From Hellea sp. (GTDB lineage: Bacteria; Pseudomonadota; Alphaproteobacteria; Caulobacterales; Maricaulaceae): a DNA stretch of 42,663 bases. Both the position numbers and the translations under genes were made by a program. Location of the stretch: positions 1 through 42,663 of the forward strand of contig JAHDEZ010000023.1 of assembly GCA_020628425.1 (NCBI GenBank). Direction: 5' to 3'. Positions within the stretch are counted from its first letter, which is position 1, and each line of letters opens with the position of its first letter. The notes beneath the pieces are model-generated. The model ran no database searches and was not told the DNA's origin. It saw only the letters and a list, made by a program, of their open reading frames with translations. Shown here piece after piece: positions 33,653-42,367 of the stretch.

Positions 33653-34123
33653 ATGTCCGATTCCGTTGACAGACAGGGGGGATTTACACTCGTTGAAATG
33701 ATGGCGGTGCTGTTCATTATCGCTCTCATGACATCTGTCGTCTTGATGAGCGCCCGCGGCGAAGATCCGGAAATTGAACAAAAGGCTAAAGTCCTTATTC
33801 GGCAGTTTGACCAATTAGGGCAGGACTCCATCGTTTCTGGGCGTCCGCAGGCTTTTGGCCTGACCGAAGATTTTTATGTCTTTTATGAATACACAGAAGG
33901 CGAATGGGCGGTCACTTCCGAGACAGACTGGCCCGAGGATGCGAGCATTCAATTTTTCCGTGAAGACATAGAAATCGATCTGCCGGAAGATCCTATTCCG
34001 CTGGTCCTTTTTGAGCCTCTGGGACTATCAACCCCGTTTACATTAGAAATCGCTGGCGACGAAGGCACGATCATTCTCGAGGGTGAGGGTGACGGCCGTG
34101 TCTATATGGAGACGGAACTGTGA
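33653..34123 (+). CDS. gspH: Type II secretion minor pseudopilin GspH
   Basis: This 156-residue protein has a short leader ending in QGG|FTLVEMMAVLFIIALMTSV, with Glu5, and a GspH/FimT-like globular domain (IVSGRPQAFGLTEDFYVFYEY) rich in acidic residues. It is one of the minor pseudopilins near the tip of the pseudopilus. It lies 19 nt after gspG and overlaps gspI by 4 nt. Confidence 0.92.
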   Translation: MSDSVDRQGGFTLVEMMAVLFIIALMTSVVLMSARGEDPEIEQKAKVLIRQFDQLGQDSIVSGRPQAFGLTEDFYVFYEYTEGEWAVTSETDWPEDASIQFFREDIEIDLPEDPIPLVLFEPLGLSTPFTLEIAGDEGTIILEGEGDGRVYMETEL

Positions 34124-34494
34124 TCGCCCGATCAAAGAAAGAGCATGGCTTTACTCTGATAGAAGTGCTGGCGGCTCTGGTCATTTTCAGTGTCGCAATG
34201 GTGGGTCTTGTGACCATGAACATACAAAGCGCCAAGGCTGTCCAAATCGTCAATGAAAAGATGCTTGCTGGCATTGTCGCGGACAATGTTATCGTCGAAT
34301 CCCGCCGCGAAAGACAAATCGAACTCGGTGAGCGAACCGGGGAAGAGACCGCGATCGGTCGCGATTTCGAATGGAGCCGCGAAATTCAGACGACAGATCT
34401 GGAAGGTTTTTTTAAAATCATCGTAAAAGTCCGTTTCGTCAATCAGGAACAAGTCATCGTGGAACGGGTGGCCTTCCGCAGCGGGGAACAATAA
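34120..34494 (+). CDS. gspI: Type II secretion minor pseudopilin GspI
   Basis: This 124-residue protein has the prepilin segment EHG|FTLIEVLAALVIFSVAMVGL, with Glu5, and the GspI-type short domain (ADNVIVESRRERQIELGERTG; WSREIQTTDLEGFFKIIVKV). GspI nucleates the tip complex with GspJ and GspK. The start is a GTG overlapping the gspH stop (GTGA), and the stop shares a base with the gspJ ATG. This suggests strict translational coupling. Confidence 0.93.
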   Translation: MIARSKKEHGFTLIEVLAALVIFSVAMVGLVTMNIQSAKAVQIVNEKMLAGIVADNVIVESRRERQIELGERTGEETAIGRDFEWSREIQTTDLEGFFKIIVKVRFVNQEQVIVERVAFRSGEQ

Positions 34495-35099
34495 TGACCC
34501 GGCGTAAACGCAAAGACGAGGGCTTTACACTGGTAGAAATGCTGGTCGCTCTAGCCATATTTTCGCTCCTCTCAGCCGGCGCGACCTCGGCCATGTTGAC
34601 CGCCGTGAAATCCAAAGAAGTTCTTGAAGAAAAAGTTATATCCATTCAGGACCTCCAAATGGCCCGGGCGCTCATGCGCGCCGATATCGACAATATGGTC
34701 TTGCGTCCAAGCCGGGACGCTTTTGGAAATCCCGAGCAATATCTTATGAGTGGCGGTACGGATACTCTGCTGAGTTTCACCCGCGGCGGACGTGAAAATC
34801 CGGGGGGGCTGGAGAAGCGGGGCGGCTTGCAAAAGGTCGCCTATGTGTTCGAAGAGGGCAATCTCATCCGACGCAGCTATGCTGTCGATAATCCTGCACC
34901 ACAGACGCCGGTCCGTGAACGCATTCTTTTGTTTAACCTGGAGAATGTCTTCGTTACATTTGAGGACGAAAACAACATATCTGTTAATCAGGTTTTGGTG
35001 ACTTTTAACGAGCCTGTCTTGCAGGCCAATATGATGACTTTGACCATCACCTATCCAGGTGGTGAGGAACTGGTCCAGAAATTTGAGTTAAAACCATGA
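34494..35099 (+). CDS. gspJ: Type II secretion minor pseudopilin GspJ
   Basis: This 201-residue protein has the prepilin segment DEG|FTLVEMLVALAIFSLLSAG, with Glu5, followed by a GspJ-type domain (LMRADIDNMVLRPSRDAFG; YVFEEGNLIRRSYAVDN). It is part of the I-J-K tip of the pseudopilus. It overlaps gspK by 4 nt. Confidence 0.94.
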   Translation: MTRRKRKDEGFTLVEMLVALAIFSLLSAGATSAMLTAVKSKEVLEEKVISIQDLQMARALMRADIDNMVLRPSRDAFGNPEQYLMSGGTDTLLSFTRGGRENPGGLEKRGGLQKVAYVFEEGNLIRRSYAVDNPAPQTPVRERILLFNLENVFVTFEDENNISVNQVLVTFNEPVLQANMMTLTITYPGGEELVQKFELKP

Positions 35100-36163
35100 C
35101 CCCGCCTCTCGATGATACAGAGCGCAAGGATAAAGGCGCGGTCCTGCTGACGGCTTTGCTGATTATGACGCTGATGTCGGCTCTGGCCGTTTCGATCATG
35201 AATGATGTCCGGATGACTCTCCTGCGGTCCGTGAATATTGAGGCTCATACGCAAACGGATTGGCATCTTAAGGCGGCCGAAGAGTTTGCGATCGGATATT
35301 TGGAAAAAGAATTTTTGACCCTCGAGGCCGTAGAAAAAAATCTGGCCTTGCGTAAACCCATAGAGACAAGTCTGCCTATTGATGAAACCGGTGGCATTAT
35401 GCAGCTCAAAATCTCAGATGGATCGCAATGCCTGCCTATGAGTGCTATGGTGCCGGAAGTTCAGACGGATGATTTTGGCAATGTCATTGATCCTGAAGAT
35501 GATGAACAACTGCCCATGGCGAAAGCCATGACAAATCTTTTGATGGATATCGGGCTGACGGATCTTGATGCAGAGAACCTGACGGCAGCTATTGTCGACT
35601 GGCAGGACGGTGATCAACTGATTTCAGATGGCGGCGCCGAGGATTTCACTTATCTGATATTTGAGCCCCCATACCGAACCGCTAATGCGCCTTTTCATTC
35701 TGTCCATGAATTACGCGCTATTCGCGGCATGAATGAAGACCTTTTAAAAATCCTGCATCCTTTTGTTTGTACAGGTGAGCCGGGGCGGGCCGCGGCGGTC
35801 AATATCAATACGCTGCAACCGGAGCATTTACCATTACTCGCGGCCATGTTGGGACCAGAAGAAGAAGACTTAGCCGCGCAGATCCTGCAAAGTCGGCCAG
35901 CCAAAGGCTATTCCGATATGGAAACAGAACTTGATGCGGCCGGCGTGGATTTCGCCAAGGTTGACTTTAATAATTTCATTTTCGAACCATCTTATCTTTG
36001 GATCGAAGTTGATGTAATTTTAGAGGACGCCATGCGGACAGTTTTACTCGAGTTTAAGATTGACAGTGATACACTCACCCGCACATACCGCCATTTCGGG
36101 ACGGAAGGGCGTCGGCCAACACTGGACAAAGAAGATAAGATACTGGATCGATTGGGATTATGA
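35096..36163 (+). CDS. gspK: Type II secretion minor pseudopilin GspK
   Basis: This 355-residue protein has the prepilin-like segment KDKG|AVLLTALLIMTLMSALAV. As is usual for GspK, it lacks the Glu5 of the other pseudopilins. The large inserted alpha domain has LTDLDAENLTAAIVDWQDGDQLISDGGAED and AANAPFHSVHELRAIRGM-like residues (about 145-225). GspK caps the tip complex. It overlaps its neighbours by 4 nt on each side. Confidence 0.94.
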   Translation: MTPPLDDTERKDKGAVLLTALLIMTLMSALAVSIMNDVRMTLLRSVNIEAHTQTDWHLKAAEEFAIGYLEKEFLTLEAVEKNLALRKPIETSLPIDETGGIMQLKISDGSQCLPMSAMVPEVQTDDFGNVIDPEDDEQLPMAKAMTNLLMDIGLTDLDAENLTAAIVDWQDGDQLISDGGAEDFTYLIFEPPYRTANAPFHSVHELRAIRGMNEDLLKILHPFVCTGEPGRAAAVNINTLQPEHLPLLAAMLGPEEEDLAAQILQSRPAKGYSDMETELDAAGVDFAKVDFNNFIFEPSYLWIEVDVILEDAMRTVLLEFKIDSDTLTRTYRHFGTEGRRPTLDKEDKILDRLGL

Positions 36164-37209
36164 GCGACAAGCTGGTCATATGGCTACCAGAAGATCTGGA
36201 TGAGGCCTGGGCTTACTACAAGTCCGGCGGCGAGCAAGGCTGGGCAGCCGATGCGGAAGATCGCAAAAACCTCGCGCGTTTGGATAGCCATGGCAGCATC
36301 GTCGTGTGTCCGGGGACTTGGTTTCGAACCTTCCCGCACAGCTTGCCGGAAATGAAACCGGCCGAGCGCCTTAATGCTGCCGGTTACGCTATCGAAGAAA
36401 AACTTGCTGCGCCGCTCGATGAGCAGCATATCATTCTGGGCAAGGGTGATGATCAGCGCGTCGGTGTCGTCAGCCGTGAGCTCATGGTGGACGTGATGGA
36501 ACGTCTGGACGATTTTGATATTGTGCCATCTAGTCTCATTTCAGAATATGAAGCCTTTGGGATGGACACGGATACCCTGGCTGTCTGGGGACGTACGATC
36601 CACCCTGGGCCTATGGGCTATGCATTGGATGCGGCCACTGAAGGTGACAATCCATTATCACTCATTCCGCAAATGCAATTTGATGACGCATTGAATTATG
36701 CCCAAGGTAATTTCACTCGGCGTAAAACCACAGCTATCAGCGCCAAGCAACTTATGGCGTTTGCGGCCATGATATTGCTGGCCTTTATGGGGTGGCTGGG
36801 ATGGCAGTGGGCCGATGCACAGGCCAAGAAAGCGCAAGCGACCGAACTACGGGCTGAAGCCTCTAGGTTATATACTGATGCGACCGGACGTCCCGCAGGC
36901 GCCAATATGATCCGTGTGGTTGAGCGGGCTATTAATTCCGGCGGTCAACAAAAGTCCGATTTCGTAACCCTGACAGCCTTGTTTTTTGAAGGTCTCAAAA
37001 AAGTCGATAATGTTACGGTGGAAAGTCTGCGGTTTAACGAGGCCCGCGGAGCTCTGACGGTTAAGATGGTTTATCCAAGTTTTGAAACTGCCCAGAAGCT
37101 CGAGCAATTGTTTGCAGGTGGCCCTGGACGTTTCCGTCCTGGCTCTGTCCGCGATCAAAAAGGTCAACTCATTGGCGAAGGTGAGTTTTCCATGGGGGAT
37201 GGTCAGTGA
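36160..37209 (+). CDS. gspL: Type II secretion protein GspL
   Basis: This 349-residue bitopic protein has an actin-like cytosolic domain (about 1-185) that binds GspE, a membrane span (about 198-216), and a periplasmic ferredoxin-like domain (about 240-345). The segment FPHSLPEMKPAERLNAAGYAIEE fits GspL. It is shorter than enterobacterial GspL (about 400) but keeps all three parts. Confidence 0.9.
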   Translation: MSDKLVIWLPEDLDEAWAYYKSGGEQGWAADAEDRKNLARLDSHGSIVVCPGTWFRTFPHSLPEMKPAERLNAAGYAIEEKLAAPLDEQHIILGKGDDQRVGVVSRELMVDVMERLDDFDIVPSSLISEYEAFGMDTDTLAVWGRTIHPGPMGYALDAATEGDNPLSLIPQMQFDDALNYAQGNFTRRKTTAISAKQLMAFAAMILLAFMGWLGWQWADAQAKKAQATELRAEASRLYTDATGRPAGANMIRVVERAINSGGQQKSDFVTLTALFFEGLKKVDNVTVESLRFNEARGALTVKMVYPSFETAQKLEQLFAGGPGRFRPGSVRDQKGQLIGEGEFSMGDGQ

Positions 37210-37676
37210 GAGATTATTGGAATAATCTGGCTCTCAGAGAGCAAAGGCTGCTGGGCCTGATGGGCGCTGTCGCATTGTTCGTCTTGATATTCTTTTTGGG
37301 CATACGCCCGGTGATGAATGCCAAAGCCGATGCGCAAAGGGCGCAGGAAATCGCCCAGCGGGATTTGGATACCGTTAAAAAGGGCGTGCCTTTTCTGTCC
37401 GGAGCCAGCTCGAATGCGAACACCGGCACTCAGCCATTTAACCGAAATTCCGTTATGCAGATGGTGCAACGTAACGGGCTCGAAATGTCTCGAATCCAAC
37501 CAGAGAGCAGCGGTGCCTTGAAGCTCTGGTTCGAAGATGCCAGATCTCCCCAGATTTTCAAATTCATTTCCGATACAACTTCGACCTATGCGGCTGTCGT
37601 CAGCTCGACACAGATTACCCGCAAGAATAATGGTCTGGTCAATGTCACCATAACCTTCCGTCCGGCCGGTGCGTAA
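37206..37676 (+). CDS. gspM: Type II secretion protein GspM
   Basis: This 156-residue protein has a short cytosolic N-terminus, one membrane span (about 14-33; LGLMGAVALFVLIFFLG) and a small periplasmic domain, the standard GspM layout. The start is a GTG overlapping the gspL stop (GTGA). It overlaps the next gene by 8 nt. Identification rests on size, topology and position between gspL and gspN. Confidence 0.88.
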   Translation: MRDYWNNLALREQRLLGLMGAVALFVLIFFLGIRPVMNAKADAQRAQEIAQRDLDTVKKGVPFLSGASSNANTGTQPFNRNSVMQMVQRNGLEMSRIQPESSGALKLWFEDARSPQIFKFISDTTSTYAAVVSSTQITRKNNGLVNVTITFRPAGA

Positions 37677-38388
37677 ACGCTGGGTTATTCTGGGCGTTAC
37701 GCTGGCAATCGGTGGCGCTTTTGTTTCGCAACTCCCTTTGTCCATGGTTGCCTCCATGGCTGCACCTGAAGCTCAGTTTGCTGGGAAACCATTGAAATAT
37801 AGTGGAACCATTTGGAACGGGCAGGTGTCCGGGACTGATGCTGGAACGCTCGATTTGAATACGTCACTCTGGCGTTTACTGTCTGGCGGTAACCCCGTCC
37901 ATGTTACCGGCGGACCACAGGGATTGATCTTGTCCGCTGAAGCTGGACTAGGCGGGCTTAGGGCTGTCAAAGTCGATGGGTCCATGCGCGCTCTGGCTTT
38001 GCGGGATCCCAGGGTCGGTGCGGTCAATGGCAACTTCAAACTGGATGTCCCAGATATGAAGCTCAGGGAAGACTGTGATTATGCTAATGGCACGGCCTGG
38101 ACGGATTTCCTCTCACAGAATGCGGCGACTTTTCGTTGGCAAGGACCAGAACTCGAGGGGCCTGTCTCTTGCGAAGATGGCCGGTTGATTGTGGATTTAT
38201 CAGGAAAAGATGACACGGCGGAAATTACAGCCAAGGTGACAATTGGACTGGAGGGTTCCTACAGGGCTGATATAACGGCGAAGGTAAATCCAAATGTTGA
38301 GCCAATTGCCGGGCCGACTCTGCAACAAAGCGGGTTCCATAAAGACGGCGGGCTTTACAAGTTGACGGAGCAAGGAAAATGGTTGTGA
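37669..38388 (+). CDS. gspN: Type II secretion protein GspN
   Basis: This 239-residue protein has an N-terminal signal anchor (about 5-25) and a beta-rich periplasmic part with KYSGTIWNGQVSGTDAGTLDL and the later PVSCEDGRLIVDLSG, as in GspN. GspN is not universal in type II systems. The GTG at 37669 lies inside gspM with an 8-nt overlap. I see no good ribosome site, so coupling to gspM is likely. Confidence 0.85.
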   Translation: MRKRWVILGVTLAIGGAFVSQLPLSMVASMAAPEAQFAGKPLKYSGTIWNGQVSGTDAGTLDLNTSLWRLLSGGNPVHVTGGPQGLILSAEAGLGGLRAVKVDGSMRALALRDPRVGAVNGNFKLDVPDMKLREDCDYANGTAWTDFLSQNAATFRWQGPELEGPVSCEDGRLIVDLSGKDDTAEITAKVTIGLEGSYRADITAKVNPNVEPIAGPTLQQSGFHKDGGLYKLTEQGKWL

Positions 38389-38894
38389 GGAACATCCTGG
38401 TCGGGATCGCTATTCTTTCTCTGGTCGCTTGTCAGTCCAATCCGAATAATTCGCGTCAGTCGTCATCTCAAAACGTCAAACAAGCCGAACGAACGGATAG
38501 GCTGTCCCCGCGCGATATGCCATATGGGGAATGTGGTCTATTTGTCTGGCAGTTGGATCCAGAACCCAAATTGGTTCTTTTTAGTCAGGCCGATGATGAT
38601 CTGGCTGATTGGTGGAGTGAATCGACCGGGAGTGTCGAAATTTCTCGAATCTCTTCTGGCGGATTTGAAACCCAAGGGCAATCGCCCATTCAGTCATTCT
38701 CGCTCCCGGATGGAAGCTCGCTCAAATTGGATCTGAGAAACCCGGCCTCCGTTGACAACGGCACTATGTATAAAAACGGTACGCTGACCCTGCCGGCGAC
38801 AGAAAATCTTGAAATGATCATGCCGGTTTCAGGCATGACAGCCTGTAATCTCAACCCCGTAGCGGCTGATTATACAGTGAGAACCATACGATAA
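38379..38894 (+). CDS. Small lipoprotein at the end of the gsp operon
   Basis: This 171-residue protein has a lipoprotein signal (lipobox LVAC, Cys18) and then a Ser/Asn/Gln-rich linker. A compact domain follows that contains GECGLFVWQLDPEPKLVLF and SSLKLDLRNPASVDNGTMYKNGTLTLP. I do not recognise the domain; the GECGLFVW start is a clear anchor for a search. The start lies 10 nt inside gspN. Because it is lipidated and transcribed with gspD it could be a pilotin or a secretin-assembly factor, but it does not look like GspS or OutS. Its last 44 bp overlap the convergent peptidase gene. Confidence 0.75.
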   Translation: MVVRNILVGIAILSLVACQSNPNNSRQSSSQNVKQAERTDRLSPRDMPYGECGLFVWQLDPEPKLVLFSQADDDLADWWSESTGSVEISRISSGGFETQGQSPIQSFSLPDGSSLKLDLRNPASVDNGTMYKNGTLTLPATENLEMIMPVSGMTACNLNPVAADYTVRTIR

Positions 38895-39300
38895 GAATAC
38901 CAAGGGCTAAGAAGGGGCCAAACGGAATTCGATTTTTTTCACGTAGCGACGGAAAGAGAGCGGCCACCAAGCCCATTACGCTGCCGATTAAGACAATAAA
39001 GGGAAGACCATACCAGCCCGTCCAGGCACCGCCGCCAGCCAGCATCTTGGCATCACCGCGTCCAAGCCCGTCTTGCCCCCGCATGGATTTATATCCGATT
39101 TCTATCGCTAAAAAGACGCTATACCCTATGACAGCACCGATAATCCGGTTCGTCAAATCGTCTGCCCTGAGCCAGCCATCAAGCAATCCTGTTCCGATAA
39201 GCGAAAATGTTAGTACATTTGGTAGGCGAAATGTCTTGAGATCTATAATGGACAACGCCACAAGCAGGCTGACAAGAATGATCAAAAACACATAAATCAT
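38851..39300 (-). CDS. Short A24-family prepilin peptidase (protease domain only)
   Basis: This protein is 149 residues long from the ATG at 39300. An ATG at 39345 is open, but its first 15 residues are polar and no ribosome site supports it. Four to six membrane helices are present. The two catalytic aspartates of A24 peptidases are Asp20 (SIIDLKTFRLPN) and Asp83 (GLGRGD). The N-terminal cysteine-rich domain that methylates the new N-terminus in GspO/PilD is missing, as in CpaA/TadV peptidases. It lies tail-to-tail with the gsp operon and is the only prepilin peptidase in the window. Confidence 0.9.
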   Translation of the reverse strand: MIYVFLIILVSLLVALSIIDLKTFRLPNVLTFSLIGTGLLDGWLRADDLTNRIIGAVIGYSVFLAIEIGYKSMRGQDGLGRGDAKMLAGGGAWTGWYGLPFIVLIGSVMGLVAALFPSLREKNRIPFGPFLALGILIVWFSLYNQPLRG

Positions 39301-39375
39301 GACATTTGGGATAGCTTGCGCCCCCTGACTGTCAAGAGCCTGCATTTGTGGTGGCGCGCGTCACGATATTTGCAT

Positions 39376-41268
39376 ATGAGCAGCGGGATGGGAAAACGGA
39401 TTATATCAGGGTTGATACTGGCGGGCATGAGTGCCGGCAGTGCTTATGCCTATGATGACCCCGTATGTGATGATGCTGACCATTGTGTCTGGTTGATGGA
39501 AAATCACGGGCCTCATGAGTTTGACTATGACGTTCTGACTCGGGAGCTTGAGGGGTTTGGCACTGAAGGTAAAGAATTTCTGATTATGCTGGTCAGCGAT
39601 ATGGACGCGGATATCGCGGGGCGCGCAATCGACATTCTTTATGAGGGGCGTTTTGAATTCAACCGAGAGGAAGCATCTGAAATTGTTCGAGCCTGGCCGG
39701 GTGCAAATATGGAAAAAATGGCCAATCTTATGGTCAAAATCGGCTCACCGGATGTCCAGGCACGCATGATAGAATCGCTCCTGCATGAAGATCGCAAGGT
39801 CAGAGATGTGGCCAGAGATGTGCTGGCGCAAATGCGGGCCAATAAGAAAATCTATCCCTTGCGTCCATTTGAACATGGCCCTTTGGCCAAAGCAGTTGTG
39901 GAACAACCGACTCGTGAATTAGTGCAAATGCTGGCCGCGTTTACACCAGACAAGACGACACCTTTTCTACAACGAGCCTTGGCCACTTCCGATGCGCCGA
40001 GCGTGATTGCGGCTTATGATGGGCTGTATGCCATCGATAAGGAAATGGCCTTTCAGTCGCTCTTAAAAACACTTCAAGAACTAAAACCGCAACAGGCGCA
40101 AACAGCGTTCGCTTTGGGCGAGTTGTTAAGGCACCGCCATAAATCTCGGAAAGACGGGTTTTATATGGATTTTGCCAAACAACTGGCTGAAGATCCTCAA
40201 ATGAGTCTCATGGGGCGGGTCGCAGGACTGAACGCCATTATGGGAGGGGCTGTCAGCCCGGCGGGCCGCCCGCGGGCGGAGCTTGTCTCAACACCAACTG
40301 TGCGCTCCGCATTTGAGGCGGCTCTGGAAACGGGCGGCGACAATATCCATCCTTTTCAGAGTAATTTTAAAGATGTGTTCGGCAAAGATGCGGCGGGATG
40401 GGCCCCGCTCATCTGGGCGCATATCCAGGCCAATCAACAAAATGACAGCCGCATTTATGGCAGTTTCTTTGCACAGCTAGAAACCTTTGATAATTCGGCT
40501 TTGCAGAATATTACGCTCCAGGCCTTGGCGCAGGGTGAAAATATAAAAATCCTCAAAGTCGCTTTGGCCTCGGCTGCTTCGCAAAATGACACGGTCTATC
40601 GAAGCTCTGTAGAAAGACTGGCGGGGCATTGGGCAGATGATATTCGCTATGACGCCATCATGACGTTGAAAACTTTGAATGGTGAGTTCAAGGCAAGCCC
40701 GGTTCAGGCCAGCTATTCCAAGGTCTTAAAGACGGTTCGAGGGCAGGATCAGCAACGCTGGCAGCGTTGTAATATTTCCGGTAAAAAGGTGACAGATTAT
40801 GTGGTGCAGCTGCCTTACTTTACACTCGAAGAAGAAGTGCCACGCTCCTTTATCAAACGCCGCTTTATACAGGCCAGCTACCCGACTCCTGATGGATGGT
40901 TTGTCGGTTTTGCCACGCCTTCGAAAGATGGGCTATGGTATTTTGACAATAAAACCGGTCTCGGCGATCCGGTGGCGGGTAATGACATACCAGATGTTTC
41001 AGCGGTCATGCCCATTCAATTGCCTGGACCCGGCCAGTATACGTCAGACTTCTGGGTTATCAGTGCTGATCCTGGGGCTTCAAATGATGGTCGTCTGAAC
41101 CGTGCCAGTCAAAACTCGCTCGGAACCCAGGCCGTTTTTCACAGATATTTGCCCCGCCCTGATTTTGAGGTTTCCATTCTGTCCGGCGGTCGCTATCTAC
41201 TGACTCATAAAACCCATTCGCCGCTCATTCTGAGCAGTAATGGCACCATAAAGTCAGCTTGCGAGTAA
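39376..41268 (+). CDS. Exported helical-repeat protein of unknown function
   Basis: This protein is 630 residues long from the ATG at 39376; a TTG at 39316 would extend it without a signal-like start. MGKRIISGLILAGMSAGSAYA forms a Sec signal, with cleavage after AYA. Residues about 70-450 are helical and look HEAT/ARM-like: pairs of short helices such as MEKMANLMVKIGSPDVQARMIESLLHEDRKVRDVARDVLAQM. A C-terminal part (about 490-630) is beta-rich. Cys residues are few. It is divergent from the peptidase gene, and the mrp gene starts one nucleotide after its stop codon. It is probably a periplasmic scaffold. I know no named family. Confidence 0.72.
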   Translation: MSSGMGKRIISGLILAGMSAGSAYAYDDPVCDDADHCVWLMENHGPHEFDYDVLTRELEGFGTEGKEFLIMLVSDMDADIAGRAIDILYEGRFEFNREEASEIVRAWPGANMEKMANLMVKIGSPDVQARMIESLLHEDRKVRDVARDVLAQMRANKKIYPLRPFEHGPLAKAVVEQPTRELVQMLAAFTPDKTTPFLQRALATSDAPSVIAAYDGLYAIDKEMAFQSLLKTLQELKPQQAQTAFALGELLRHRHKSRKDGFYMDFAKQLAEDPQMSLMGRVAGLNAIMGGAVSPAGRPRAELVSTPTVRSAFEAALETGGDNIHPFQSNFKDVFGKDAAGWAPLIWAHIQANQQNDSRIYGSFFAQLETFDNSALQNITLQALAQGENIKILKVALASAASQNDTVYRSSVERLAGHWADDIRYDAIMTLKTLNGEFKASPVQASYSKVLKTVRGQDQQRWQRCNISGKKVTDYVVQLPYFTLEEEVPRSFIKRRFIQASYPTPDGWFVGFATPSKDGLWYFDNKTGLGDPVAGNDIPDVSAVMPIQLPGPGQYTSDFWVISADPGASNDGRLNRASQNSLGTQAVFHRYLPRPDFEVSILSGGRYLLTHKTHSPLILSSNGTIKSACE

Positions 41269-41269
41269 A

Positions 41270-42367
41270 ATGACCTATTCAGAATCTGAAGCGCTTAAAG
41301 CCCTGTCCGGGGTGATGGACATGTCCGGTGAACGGGATGTGGTCTCGGCCGGGCGCCTATCAGATTTGACGTTTACGGATGGATTTTTGCGGGCGATCCT
41401 ATTGATCAAACCTAACGAGGCGGAAGTCTTCGAACCTGTTCGTCAGGCAGTGGCGGCGGCTTTGAAAACTGTCAATGGGGTCGAGCGGGTTTCGGTCATG
41501 TTGACAGCCCACAAGGCAGCACCTGATGTTAAGGCCGCGCCGCGCCGCTCGGCTAATCCTCATCAGGCTCGGCGTCCCGACGGTTATCAGGGCGATGCTT
41601 TTGTCGATCATGTGATTGCCGTATCCAGCGCCAAAGGCGGGGTAGGCAAATCGACTATCGCGGCTAATCTGGCCGTAGCATTGGCCAAATCAGGTAAAAA
41701 GGTCGGGCTTTTGGATGCAGATATTCACGGACCGTCTATTCCCATGATTATGGGCCTGTCGGGTGAACGGGCTAAAACAGTTGAAGTTGAGGGGCGTCGA
41801 TTAATTGCGCCTTTTAAGGCTCACGGCGTAAAGATCATGTCCATCGGATTCTTAACCGAGGATGACGGGCCGATTGTCTGGCGGGGACCCATGGTTCAAG
41901 GGGCCATTTCGCGCATGCTCTGGGATGTTAATTGGGGCGATTTAGATACACTTATTATTGATATGCCACCAGGAACAGGGGATCCGCAATTGGGACTGGC
42001 GCAGGATATCAAACCGCGCGGCGCGGTGATTGTTTCAACCCCTCAGGATCTGGCTCTGCTTGACGCGCGAAAAGGCGTCGCCATGTTCGGCAAGGTCAAT
42101 ATCCCGGTTTTCGGCCTTATAGAAAATATGAGTATATTCGTCTGTCCGGATTGCGGTTCCAGTCACGACATATTTGGCAGCGGAGGGGTTAAAGCCGAGG
42201 CTGTTAAGCTCGGCGTGCCGCTCTTGGGGCAGGCGCCGTTACATATGTCTATTCGTGAAGGCAGTGATCTGGGCATGCCTGTGGCTGCGAGTGAAGACGA
42301 CAAGGCAGGTTTATTTTTAGCTATGGCTGAAAAACTGTGGCGAAGCCTAGAAGAAGGGCTGAATTAG
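41270..42367 (+). CDS. mrp: Mrp/ApbC family iron-sulfur carrier ATPase
   Basis: This 365-residue P-loop protein of the Mrp/NBP35 family delivers Fe-S clusters to target proteins. The N-terminal 85 residues are a MIP18/DUF59-type domain. The deviant Walker A KGGVGKS spans 122-128. Motifs MGLSGERAKTVEVEGRRLIAP and IDMPPGTGDPQLGLAQ follow. The conserved CxxC (Cys292, Cys295) lies in ENMSIFVCPDCGSSHDIFG and binds the bridging cluster. It starts one nucleotide after the upstream stop. Its 3' end overlaps the convergent MarC gene by 21 bp. Confidence 0.95.
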   Translation: MTYSESEALKALSGVMDMSGERDVVSAGRLSDLTFTDGFLRAILLIKPNEAEVFEPVRQAVAAALKTVNGVERVSVMLTAHKAAPDVKAAPRRSANPHQARRPDGYQGDAFVDHVIAVSSAKGGVGKSTIAANLAVALAKSGKKVGLLDADIHGPSIPMIMGLSGERAKTVEVEGRRLIAPFKAHGVKIMSIGFLTEDDGPIVWRGPMVQGAISRMLWDVNWGDLDTLIIDMPPGTGDPQLGLAQDIKPRGAVIVSTPQDLALLDARKGVAMFGKVNIPVFGLIENMSIFVCPDCGSSHDIFGSGGVKAEAVKLGVPLLGQAPLHMSIREGSDLGMPVAASEDDKAGLFLAMAEKLWRSLEEGLN

